Position numbers and translations under genes: made by a program
Notes under the pieces: model-generated
Told to the model about the DNA's origin: nothing
The model's input: only the letters and a program-made list of their open reading frames with translations
Database searches by the model: none
Origin: Acinetobacter sp. XH1741
Lineage (GTDB): Bacteria; Pseudomonadota; Gammaproteobacteria; Pseudomonadales; Moraxellaceae
NCBI RefSeq assembly: GCF_041021895.1
Contig: NZ_CP157428.1
Coordinates: 930,001 to 994,000, forward strand
Length of the DNA: 64,000 bases
Direction of reading: 5' to 3'
In this document: positions 45,143 to 53,594 of the stretch, in pieces
Layout: every line of letters starts with the position of its first letter
How positions within the stretch are numbered: the first letter of the stretch is position 1

Positions 45143-45813
45143 GTCTGAAAACCGAATTAGTAATTTTTGACTGGGATGGCACTTTATATAATTCTGTTGG
45201 TCAGATTGTTGCCAGCTTACAGCATGCAGCAGAACAGCATGAATTAACGCTCACTGATGAAGCTGCAAAAAGTATTATTGGTTTAGGTCTGCCGGAAGTA
45301 ATGCAAACCTTATTTCCTGAACATCCTGAGCTACATGAGTCGATTTTAAAAGCATATGGCGATCACTATATTACGAACTCGATAAGTGATGTATGGTTCG
45401 ATGGCGTTGCTGAACTATTACATGATTTAAAATCTCAAGGTTTAAAACTTGCCGTAGCAACCGGTAAAAACCGCCGTGGGTTAGATCGAGTGATTGCAAA
45501 AACACAGAGTACTCATTTGTTTGATGTTACTCGAGCTGCCAATGAAACCCGTTCAAAACCAGATCCGCTCATGTTGCAAGAAATATTAGCTGTCACTGGA
45601 GTAAGCGTTGAGCGAGCAGTAATGATCGGTGATAGTAGCTATGATCTTGAGATGGCCCAGCGTTTAGGTATGCCACGTATTGGTGTTGGCTATGGTGTGC
45701 ATTCGATCGAAGTTTTACAACAGTTCCAGCCTTTAACTATTGCAAAAGATGTACCTGAGCTACACAGCTTTTTAAGAGAATATACGAAGTTATCTACTGT
45801 AGATGTAGCTTAA
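45139..45813 (+). CDS. HAD-family phosphatase (phosphoglycolate phosphatase-like)
   Basis: 224 residues. HAD motif I is DWDGTLYNS, motif II is ATGK, and motifs III/IV are KPDPLML and IGDSSYDLEMA, with a helical cap. Closest to Gph-type phosphatases; substrate not decidable. Its start overlaps the rluC stop by 4 bases, so the two are coupled. Confidence 0.9.
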   Translation: MSLKTELVIFDWDGTLYNSVGQIVASLQHAAEQHELTLTDEAAKSIIGLGLPEVMQTLFPEHPELHESILKAYGDHYITNSISDVWFDGVAELLHDLKSQGLKLAVATGKNRRGLDRVIAKTQSTHLFDVTRAANETRSKPDPLMLQEILAVTGVSVERAVMIGDSSYDLEMAQRLGMPRIGVGYGVHSIEVLQQFQPLTIAKDVPELHSFLREYTKLSTVDVA

Positions 45814-45828
45814 TCTAGAAGTATATAA

Positions 45829-45853
45829 GAAGGGGGATAATTCCCCCTTCTTT
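45829..45853 (+). terminator. Terminator of the rluC-HAD operon
   Basis: GAAGGGGG/CCCCCTTC perfect 8-bp stem with about 6-nt loop and T-run, 16 bases after the stop. Confidence 0.9.
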
Positions 45854-45880
45854 GAATTTGAAAACAATAAGAAGAGAGAA

Positions 45881-46573
45881 ATGAGCCGGTCTATTCGTTT
45901 ATTAAATCTATTGCAGCAACTTCGTGAGGCACGCTATCCAATTACTGCCCAAGTCTTGGCTGAGCGTATGGGAATTAGTGTTCGTAGTATTTACCGCGAT
46001 ATTGATAGTCTACGTGCCCAAGGTGTGAGAATTGATGCATCGGCGGGTTTAGGCTTTCAGCTTAAAGAAGACATTGTATTGCCCCCCATGACGCTCAATG
46101 AAAATGAAGTTGAAGCTATTTTTTTGGCGTTATATTGGTTGAAGAGTGTGCCCGATCAATCTTTACAATCGGCTTCTACATCGATTTTAGCTAAATTGAA
46201 TTCTGTCTTGCCTGAACATCGCCAATATTTATTACAGCAGACAACCCTAAGAGCGTTTAACACATGGCTGCCTGTGGATGAAAAGCGAGTCGAACAAATA
46301 CGTTTAGCCATTCGGCAGCAAGTCAAAATTTCGATGCATTATCATGATGAACAACAGCGAAGTAGTGTTCGAATCTTATGGCCTTTTGCCTTGGGATATT
46401 TTAATGACAAAATTGTATTGGCGGCATGGTGTGAATTAAGACAGGACTTTCGACACTTTAGAATGGATCGTATTCAACATTTAAGTTTAACCCAAGAATT
46501 ATACCCATCATTTAAACAACAACTGTTTCAAAAGTGGTGGGCACAAGAATCGCAGACTACTGACAAAAACTGA
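45881..46573 (+). CDS. HTH/WYL-domain transcriptional regulator (YafY-type)
   Basis: 230 residues: N-terminal HTH_11 (LLNLLQQLREARYPITAQVL, RMGISVRSIYRDI), then a WYL domain (from about 140) with the conserved WPFALGYFNDKIVLAAWCE. WYL domains bind small ligands or nucleic acids. In front of a GST gene with a 49-base gap; a regulator-target relation is possible but unproven. Confidence 0.88.
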   Translation: MSRSIRLLNLLQQLREARYPITAQVLAERMGISVRSIYRDIDSLRAQGVRIDASAGLGFQLKEDIVLPPMTLNENEVEAIFLALYWLKSVPDQSLQSASTSILAKLNSVLPEHRQYLLQQTTLRAFNTWLPVDEKRVEQIRLAIRQQVKISMHYHDEQQRSSVRILWPFALGYFNDKIVLAAWCELRQDFRHFRMDRIQHLSLTQELYPSFKQQLFQKWWAQESQTTDKN

Positions 46574-46622
46574 CAAAAGATATTTGTAGACTAGGAACCA
46601 CGATAAACAAGGAGCCATAAAA

Positions 46623-47228
46623 ATGAGCCTTAAACTTTATACTAACAAAGAATCGCGTGGGGTAGTTATCGACTGGCTGTTAGTCGAGCTTGGTGTTGAA
46701 TGTGAACAGATTGAAGTCGCATACCGAACCGAGATGAAATCACCAGAATATTTAAAGCTTAATCCTTTTGGAAAAGTACCTGTATTGGTAGACGGCGATG
46801 TCGTTATTTATGAGTTAGGGGCAATTTGTGCATATCTAGCGGATAAGTATAGTGATAAAGGTTTAGCACCTGCATTGGATGATCCAAAACGTGGTCTTTA
46901 CTATCGTTGGCTGTTTATGATGGCTGGCCCTTGGGAAGCAGCTGGTGTTGATAAAGCTCTAGGAATAGAAGTATCACCTGAGCAAAAAATGTTTGTGGGC
47001 TATGGCGATTACAACGATGTTTACCAAGCCTTAGTTCAGGGGGTAAGTGAAGCAAAGCCTTATTTATGTGGTGAACAATTTACCGCAGCAGATGTAAGTG
47101 TAGGTGCGATGCTGCTATGGCAATTAAAAATGAATAAGATTGAGTCACACCCTGCAATCACACGTTATGTTGAAACGATTAAACAACGTGAAGGATTAAA
47201 ACAAAGCAGTATGGGCTCATTGTTGTAA
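46623..47228 (+). CDS. Glutathione S-transferase family protein
   Basis: 201 residues. N-terminal thioredoxin-like domain with KVPVLVDGD and the Glu-rich VIYELGAICAYLADKY motif of GSTs, then the helical C-terminal domain (LCGEQFTAADVSVGAML). Substrate unknown. Ribosome site AAGGAG is seen just upstream, and a terminator follows. Confidence 0.88.
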   Translation: MSLKLYTNKESRGVVIDWLLVELGVECEQIEVAYRTEMKSPEYLKLNPFGKVPVLVDGDVVIYELGAICAYLADKYSDKGLAPALDDPKRGLYYRWLFMMAGPWEAAGVDKALGIEVSPEQKMFVGYGDYNDVYQALVQGVSEAKPYLCGEQFTAADVSVGAMLLWQLKMNKIESHPAITRYVETIKQREGLKQSSMGSLL

Positions 47229-47244
47229 ATTTATGCCGCTTCGA

Positions 47245-47272
47245 GCCACCCTTTTGGGTGGCTTTTGTTTTC
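47245..47272 (+). terminator. Terminator of the GST gene
   Basis: GCCACCC/GGGTGGC stem with a TTTT loop and T-rich tail, 16 bases after the stop. Confidence 0.85.
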
Positions 47273-47285
47273 TATATAAAAAATT

Positions 47286-47963
47286 TTAGTTGCTAATAAA
47301 GCTCGCAGCAACGTTAATACAAATCGCTAAAATGGTGGTGTTAAAACCAAATGCCAATACGAAATGAAATAAGTTAAGTAAACGCATATGTCTAGTGGTA
47401 ACCGATACATCTGCTGTTTGTGCCGATGTACCAATAATATAGCTAAAATATAAGAAGTCAGGATAAGTGGGACGTTTGGTTCCCGGGAACTCTAGTCCGC
47501 CGTTCTCTTCATTTCTGGATAAAGCCATATAAAAGTCATGTGCATAGTGCAATGCGAAAACGGTATGCATAAAAAGCCATGCTGAAACAATAGTGAGTAA
47601 AGCTAAAGCAACATGTCCTAATTTTGCATAATGCTCAGAAGGAAGCTGAGACAACTGTACTAAAATAGCAACCAGACACATCGAAATTGCAAGTAAAACA
47701 ATAAGCATGATGACCCATTTGCTTTCATCTTGTTTTTTTGCTTGTTGCTGCATTTGTGAGTGATCAGCATTTTTCATCAGTTTAAAAATATTGAATAAAT
47801 ATAAACTGACAGAACCATTCCAGCTCGCTAACAAAATAGTGGACCATTTCCATGAGGTATACATTGTTAGTAAACTTGCGGCAATAACTCCGATAAACAA
47901 AGCAATAAAGAAGTGAGGGCGGTTTCGTACGCTACGACCTAAATGCTGTAATAGTGCTACCAT
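47286..47963 (-). CDS. DUF1345 membrane protein
   Basis: 225 residues, about five helices. FVIGVIAASLL-like first helices, then the signature YPDFLYFSYIIGTSAQTADVSVTTRHMRLLNLFH (shown here in parts: YPDFLYFSYI, TSAQTADVSV) and a closing helix FNTTILAICINVAA. DUF1345 has no known function, though the motif resembles channel-like pore segments. Convergent with GST. Confidence 0.85.
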   Translation of the reverse strand: MVALLQHLGRSVRNRPHFFIALFIGVIAASLLTMYTSWKWSTILLASWNGSVSLYLFNIFKLMKNADHSQMQQQAKKQDESKWVIMLIVLLAISMCLVAILVQLSQLPSEHYAKLGHVALALLTIVSAWLFMHTVFALHYAHDFYMALSRNEENGGLEFPGTKRPTYPDFLYFSYIIGTSAQTADVSVTTRHMRLLNLFHFVLAFGFNTTILAICINVAASFISN

Positions 47964-48129
47964 TTACTCAACGCTCCTTATGCTATGGTAAATATATTTT
48001 TTACTGTTTGGTTAATTTAACATTAAGTTTTATATGTGTTTTATACTTTAGATTATATTTTTTGTTTTTAAAATAATTTTTTAGATTATCTGAAATATAA
48101 AAACTTAACGTGATTTAATGAATTGATAA

Positions 48130-48168
48130 AAGTATAAAATAAATTTTAAACGCATTTATTTTATACTT
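48130..48168. repeat. 14-bp perfect AT-rich inverted repeat
   Basis: AAGTATAAAATAAA (48130-48143) and TTTATTTTATACTT (48155-48168), loop 11, in the gap between the 5' side of the DUF1345 gene and the 3' end of the LysR gene. It has no GC core, so it is a poor terminator; an operator or a weak terminator are both open. Confidence 0.5.
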
Positions 48169-48216
48169 CCTAAACCATTTATTATTTAATTATAAAGATA
48201 ATTTATTTGATGATAT

Positions 48217-49116
48217 TTAATCTAAATTTTTATCGAGATGAAATACTTTATTCAATTGATCTATAAATCTTTTAACACCTACAGATTGTGTATTTTTACG
48301 ATAATTGACAAATAAATCTAGAGACGGTAATTCAACATCTAAAGGACGAACAACTGTATTAGAAACTCCTAAAGGGGCCACATAGGCTGGCAAAATAGTA
48401 CAACCTAGCCCTGAACCGGTAGAGTTAATATTGAGTAAAATACTATCGGCCTTTTGAACAATATTGAAGTCAATATCATGAGTCTTAGTGAACTCTAAAA
48501 TAGTATTGTGTAGGGTGTTAGATTGCTCTACAGCAGGAATAATAAAATCAATACCATTTAAAGCTTTTACGGGAATACGTTCGTATTTAGCGAGAGGGTG
48601 ATTTCTTGGAAGTAAGAAAATTAAAGGTTCGGTTAAAACAAATTGGCTTTGAATTTCATCAGTTTCGGTGTTGTCACGTGTGAACGTGATGTCGAGTTCA
48701 CCTCTTTTCAAGGCTTTGAGTTGCTCTGTATTGTTTAAACTTGATAATTCAATGGTAAGGTCAGGGTGTTGTAAGCGCAGATTCGGAAGAACATAAGGAA
48801 AAATTTTCATTTCTGCAATGGGGACAAAACCAATGCGTAATAACTGTTGTTTGGCCTTTGAGACCTGGCGTGCCATTGCCACTGCTTTATCGGCTTGAGC
48901 AAGAGTTAAACGAGCATGCTCTAAAAATACTTCACCTTCTTCTGTTAACTCGACTTTCCTTTTTGTACGGTTTAAAAGCCGTACTCCGACATCTTCTTCT
49001 AAATCTTTAATTTGTTGGCTAAGGGAGGGTTGAGCGGTATAGAGTTTGAGAGCGGCCTTACTAAAATTTAATTCTTCAGCAACAGTAATAAAATATCGAA
49101 GATGGCGTAATTCCAT
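48217..49116 (-). CDS. LysR-family regulator (CatM/BenM-like)
   Basis: 299 residues. HTH: LRHLRYFITVAEELNFSKAALKLYTAQPSLSQQIKDLE (seen as LRHLRYFITV, then LNFSKAA, TAQPSLSQQIKDLE), followed by an effector domain beginning LLRIGFVPIAE. The N-terminal third resembles benzoate/catechol regulators CatM and BenM of Acinetobacter; no ben or cat genes are near, so it is orphan in this window. Large AT-rich gap upstream. Confidence 0.88.
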   Translation of the reverse strand: MELRHLRYFITVAEELNFSKAALKLYTAQPSLSQQIKDLEEDVGVRLLNRTKRKVELTEEGEVFLEHARLTLAQADKAVAMARQVSKAKQQLLRIGFVPIAEMKIFPYVLPNLRLQHPDLTIELSSLNNTEQLKALKRGELDITFTRDNTETDEIQSQFVLTEPLIFLLPRNHPLAKYERIPVKALNGIDFIIPAVEQSNTLHNTILEFTKTHDIDFNIVQKADSILLNINSTGSGLGCTILPAYVAPLGVSNTVVRPLDVELPSLDLFVNYRKNTQSVGVKRFIDQLNKVFHLDKNLD

Positions 49117-49819
49117 AAGACTAATCCAAAAAATGTCTTACTATGATTTAAGTAAAGTATAAAGCATAAAACTATATAACGTGAAGGTGCTTTAGGTATT
49201 TATAAAATAAATGAAAATTTATAATTCATTATTAAATTAATATGAAAAGTTATTTAATTATTAATTTATAAAATATATTAGTTAATCTTCACAATTTAAA
49301 TTATTGAAAGAAATTATAAATACTTTTATAAAAACATTTAAAGTTTTCTCATATTATGAAAAAACTATTATTAATCTATGTACTGAAATGCTGCTTTTTT
49401 AGCAAGAAATATGTGGAGAGTATTTTTTGGGTAAATGTATTACTACGTTTTTCATTTCTTGAAATTTATGAGTTAGAGGGGCAACCGTGCTTAACATGAG
49501 TAAAGGTTGATAAAGTTAAGCAGTTTTAAAATACGTTGTGATCTAGGTTCAAAGCAGTTTTCTTAAGTTATTTGGCTTATTCTATAGTATTGTTATGTTA
49601 TACAGTAGCTTGTAATAAGAATAGTAAGTAACGAATCACAAACTCAACATATCTAAACATTTTTTTGTGGCACTTTAGATTGGTGTATGTCGGTGACAAG
49701 AATAAAAGGGATATTTATATGATAAATAAGTGTAAGTGTCATAGCTTAATTTATTTAAATCGCTAAGATAGAAAACACAATGATTCATTCTCCTGATGCT
49801 ACAACCATAGAATAAGCCC
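49117..49819. other. 703-base AT-rich gap before the MBL gene
   Basis: Strongly AT-rich. The one ATG-started reading frame of note is 49356-49499 (47 aa, plus strand, no ribosome site), which I do not call. It must carry the promoters of the LysR gene (minus) and the MBL gene (plus). No RNA gene recognised. Confidence 0.5.
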
Positions 49820-50872
49820 ATGAAAGACAAGCCGACATTAACGTATCAATTGCCGACTCAGTCCTGTTGGACGCATACATGGATAAAACCGCCTTTTTGT
49901 AATCCTGAATCAGGACATGAGGAAGATACTCGTTTTTATAATCAGCAGCCTAGATCGCCTGCACGAGGATCAAAAGAGCTATTACGTTGGTTAGTCACTC
50001 GTGAGTCTTATACGTGGAATGTGGATATTCAAAATGAATATGAAGTACGTGTTAATACACCAATTGCGTTGCCACAAAATCGCCCTCATGCCGACTTAGA
50101 TGATTGGCAAGTTTGGTTTGTAGGTCATGCTACTGTACTCATTCAAATTGGACCTTATAACTTTATTACAGACCCGGTGTGGTGTGATTATGCGAGTCCA
50201 TTACAAGGACGTGGTCCGCGCCGTGTATGTCCAGCTGGTTTTGCGTTAGAGCAACTACCCACTATACATGGGGTGCTACTGAGCCATAATCATTACGATC
50301 ATATGGATTTGGCAACACTTGAATGGTTACATAAGAAATTTGCGATGCCAATTTATACAGGGCTTGGTAACGGGTTTTATCTACCTAAAGAGTTCCATGT
50401 GATTGAAATGGACTGGTGGCAAGAAATTCCTTATCACGAGTTAAGAATTGTTTATACACCTGCTCAGCATGGTTCGGGGCGAGGTCTACGCGATCAAAAT
50501 AAAGCCCTTTGGGGTGGCTTTTCTGTTTTGGCAAAAACAGGACATTGTTTTTTTGCTGGTGACACAGGATATGCAGGACATTTCAAACAAATTCATGCAC
50601 GTTATGGCGCACCGCGTGTTGCCTTACTTCCAATAGGAGCTTATGAGCCTCGTAAACTAATGAGCTATGTTCATATGAATCCTCAAGATGCTGTCCATGC
50701 CCATTTAGATTTACAAGCTCACCGTTCTATGGCGATTCACTATCGGACTTTTCAGTTAACAGATGAAGGACGTGATGATCCAGAACATGCGTTAGCTCAT
50801 GCTATTAAAGCTTCTTCAAAACTTGCGAATCCTTTTTATTGTATTCGGGAAGGGCATAAATTGACGGTCTAG
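49820..50872 (+). CDS. NAPE-PLD-like MBL-fold hydrolase
   Basis: 350 residues. Metal-binding motif LLSHNHYDHMD (HxHxDH), the preceding HATVLIQIGPYNFITDPVW strand pattern and FFAGDTGYAGHF are those of the N-acyl-phosphatidylethanolamine phospholipase D/UlaG-like branch. The ending PFYCIREGHKLTV and the central LRDQNKALWGGFSVL also fit. May act on lipids or phosphoesters; real substrate unknown. Shares a bidirectional terminator with katG. Confidence 0.85.
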   Translation: MKDKPTLTYQLPTQSCWTHTWIKPPFCNPESGHEEDTRFYNQQPRSPARGSKELLRWLVTRESYTWNVDIQNEYEVRVNTPIALPQNRPHADLDDWQVWFVGHATVLIQIGPYNFITDPVWCDYASPLQGRGPRRVCPAGFALEQLPTIHGVLLSHNHYDHMDLATLEWLHKKFAMPIYTGLGNGFYLPKEFHVIEMDWWQEIPYHELRIVYTPAQHGSGRGLRDQNKALWGGFSVLAKTGHCFFAGDTGYAGHFKQIHARYGAPRVALLPIGAYEPRKLMSYVHMNPQDAVHAHLDLQAHRSMAIHYRTFQLTDEGRDDPEHALAHAIKASSKLANPFYCIREGHKLTV

Positions 50873-50892
50873 CATTCGTTTAGTTTGATATT

Positions 50893-50926
50893 AAAAAAGC
50901 CAGTTCAATGTGAACTGGCTTTTTTA
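50893..50926. terminator. Bidirectional terminator of the MBL gene and katG
   Basis: AGCCAGTTC/GAACTGGCT perfect 9-bp stem with A- and T-runs on either side, between convergent genes. Confidence 0.92.
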
Positions 50927-50938
50927 TTTTGACTTAAA

Positions 50939-53095
50939 TTAAGCTAAGTCAAAACGGTCAAGATTCATGACTTTGGTCCATGCAGAAACGAAGTCTTTAA
51001 CAAATTTTTCCTTACCATCTGCCTGAGCATAAACTTCTGCCAATGCACGTAAGATCGAGTTTGAACCGAAAACTAAATCATTACGTGTTGCAGTAAATTT
51101 CACTACACCTGTTTTGCGGTCTTTACCTTCAAAGACTTCATTTGTTGAATCAGCAGGTGCCCATACAGTAGACATATCAAGTAAATTCGTAAAGAAGTCT
51201 GTGCTGAGTACGCCAACTTGATGAGTGAACACGCCGTGTTGCGAACCATCCCAGTTGGTACCGAGTACGCGTAAACCACCAACTAATGCAGTTAACTCTG
51301 GTGCAGTTAAAGTCAGCTGCTGTGCTTTATCAATTAATAATGCCTCAGTTGATGCGTTGACTCCCTGTTTTTTCCAATTTCTGAAACCGTCAGCAAGGCC
51401 AAGCAGTAATTGGAAAGTTTCGATATCAGTTTGACTTTGTAATGCATCTACACGACCTGGCGCAAATGGAATGCTAATATTGAAACCTGCCGCTTGAGCA
51501 GCTTGTTCTACACCAACGTTACCCGCCAATACAATTAAATCAGCTAATGACAATTGGGTTGATGCTTTGAGTTCTTCAATTTTACTTAAAGTCGTAACTG
51601 CTTTTTGGTTTACTTCCCAATCACGTTGTGGTGCTAAGGCAATACGTGCACCGTTTGCACCACCACGCTTATCTCCACCACGGAAAGTTGACGCTGAGGC
51701 CCAACCTAGAGAAACCAACTCGCCAGCAGATAATCCTAGTGCAATAATTTTTGCTTTCGCATCAGCAATGCTGACAGCAGAAGGTATAGCACTGGCAGCA
51801 GGTAATGGATCTTGCCAAATTAAATCTTCAGCAGGAACTTCCGGACCTAAATAACGGGCTTTTGGCCCCATATCACGGTGAGTTAACTTAAACCATGCAC
51901 GGGCAAACGCATTGGCGAAAGCTTGTGGATCGTTATGGAAGCGACGAGAGATCTTTTCAAACTCAGGATCAAAACGTAAGGTCAAATCTGTAGTGAGCAT
52001 CGTTGGCTTGCGTTTAACTGATGGATCAAATGGATCAGGAATGATCGCTTCAGCATCTGCTGCTACCCATTGAATTGCACCAGCAGGTGAGCGTTCTTGT
52101 ACCCATTCGTATTTAAATAGGTTTTCAAAGAAGTAATTGCTCCATTGCGTTGGCGTTTGTGACCAAATGACTTCTAAACCTGAAGTGATCGCATCTTTAC
52201 CAACACCTGTACCAAAGCTACTTGCCCAACCAATTCCCATCTGTTCAATTGGCGAACCTTCTGGATCAGCGTGAACATGGTCGGCAGAGCCTGCACCGTG
52301 GGTTTTACCCAAAGTATGCCCCCCTGCAATCAATGCAACAATTTCTTCATCATCCATTGCCATGTTGCCGAAAGTCGCACGAATAAATGGTGCAGCTGAT
52401 CTTGGGTCACCGCTAGCTTCTGGGCCTTCAGGGTTCACATAAATTAGACCCATCTCGGTTGCAGCAAGGTTACTGCCAGCCAAAGCTTCAGAGTTACGAT
52501 GAGCTAACCATTCTTTTTCATCGCCCCAGTTTACATCGTTGTCTGGTTCCCATACATCTTCACGACCCGCACCAAAACCAAATGTACGGAAGCCAGAAGA
52601 CTCAAGCGCAATGTTACCGGCAAGAATAAATAAATCTGCCCACGATATTTTTTGACCGTATTTTTGTTTAACTGGCCATAGCAAACGGCGTGCTTTATCT
52701 AAGCTCGCATTGTCAGGCCAACTATTTAATGGCGCAAAACGTTGCTGACCGCGACCAGCACCACCACGGCCATCACCCATACGATAGGTACCCGCAGCAT
52801 GCCATGCTAAGCGAATAAATAAACCTGTGTAATTTCCCCAATCGGCTGGCCACCAATCTTGAGAATCGGTTAATACATTTTTGATATCAGCTTTGAGTGC
52901 GTAGTAGTCAATTTTTTTAAATTCTTCGCGGTAATTAAAATCTTTACCAAGTGGATTAGAGCGTTCCGAATGCTGATTGAGCAAGTCAACGCGTAATTGT
53001 TTTGGCCACCAGTGCAAATTAGTCGTGCCACCACCGACTATTACTTCCGGTTTTGAGTTATGACCTGAAAAAGGACATTTTGATTCATTTGACAT
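50939..53095 (-). CDS. katG: Catalase-peroxidase KatG
   Basis: 718 residues; heme enzyme that destroys H2O2 and, in mycobacteria, activates isoniazid. Distal site [11 protein letters not shown] with the Trp of the Met-Tyr-Trp adduct; Tyr in [11 protein letters not shown]; Met in [10 protein letters not shown]; proximal His in [11 protein letters not shown]. The duplicated C-terminal half is present. No signal peptide. AGAG-type ribosome site lies upstream of the ATG. Free upstream region of about 500 bases probably contains an oxidative-stress promoter, though I could not define OxyR sites. Confidence 0.97.
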   Translation of the reverse strand: MSNESKCPFSGHNSKPEVIVGGGTTNLHWWPKQLRVDLLNQHSERSNPLGKDFNYREEFKKIDYYALKADIKNVLTDSQDWWPADWGNYTGLFIRLAWHAAGTYRMGDGRGGAGRGQQRFAPLNSWPDNASLDKARRLLWPVKQKYGQKISWADLFILAGNIALESSGFRTFGFGAGREDVWEPDNDVNWGDEKEWLAHRNSEALAGSNLAATEMGLIYVNPEGPEASGDPRSAAPFIRATFGNMAMDDEEIVALIAGGHTLGKTHGAGSADHVHADPEGSPIEQMGIGWASSFGTGVGKDAITSGLEVIWSQTPTQWSNYFFENLFKYEWVQERSPAGAIQWVAADAEAIIPDPFDPSVKRKPTMLTTDLTLRFDPEFEKISRRFHNDPQAFANAFARAWFKLTHRDMGPKARYLGPEVPAEDLIWQDPLPAASAIPSAVSIADAKAKIIALGLSAGELVSLGWASASTFRGGDKRGGANGARIALAPQRDWEVNQKAVTTLSKIEELKASTQLSLADLIVLAGNVGVEQAAQAAGFNISIPFAPGRVDALQSQTDIETFQLLLGLADGFRNWKKQGVNASTEALLIDKAQQLTLTAPELTALVGGLRVLGTNWDGSQHGVFTHQVGVLSTDFFTNLLDMSTVWAPADSTNEVFEGKDRKTGVVKFTATRNDLVFGSNSILRALAEVYAQADGKEKFVKDFVSAWTKVMNLDRFDLA

Positions 53096-53558
53096 GGTTA
53101 TATTCTCTCTGGGTAATAATTATTGAGCTTTTAATGGAACCGAACGCTCATTTTCCTGGACTTCTGGGTTAAAAAAATTATGTGTAGCGAATAAAGAAAT
53201 GAGAGAACAAATGGTGAGATAAACCGTTTAAAATTTTTTCACTGTTATGTCAGCTCATCATTTTTATTCAGCAATACATGAGTTTCCTTTGTTTATTATT
53301 CCTTCAATTTACTGCATGAAGGCTAAAAAACAAGAGGGAAAATGGTTCGAATTTTGCAAAGAATGATGCATGGCATGAGCTCCTTAATCATTGAAACATC
53401 GAAATATCTTTAAATTTCGTTCTTTAAACATACTAGAATCTGATTGTTTATTTTTCAAATGGATTAAATTGGCTATATTAATAGGTAAAACCGATTTTTG
53501 TGGTTAAATGAAAACTTAAGAATGCGTGATAAATCAAAATTTAAAAAATAGTCCAATA
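53096..53558. other. Gene-free region upstream of katG
   Basis: About 460 bases without a credible frame. It holds the katG promoter region (minus); an imperfect GAAAT/ATTTC hairpin occurs near 53400. No RNA gene or operator recognised. Confidence 0.5.
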
Positions 53559-53588
53559 AAAAAGGAGAACCTTGGGCTCTCCTTTTTT
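53559..53588 (-). terminator. Terminator of ptsP
   Basis: AAAGGAGA/TCTCCTTT perfect 8-bp stem, 9-nt loop, T-run on the minus strand, a few bases after the ptsP stop. Confidence 0.88.
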
Positions 53589-53594
53589 GAATGT

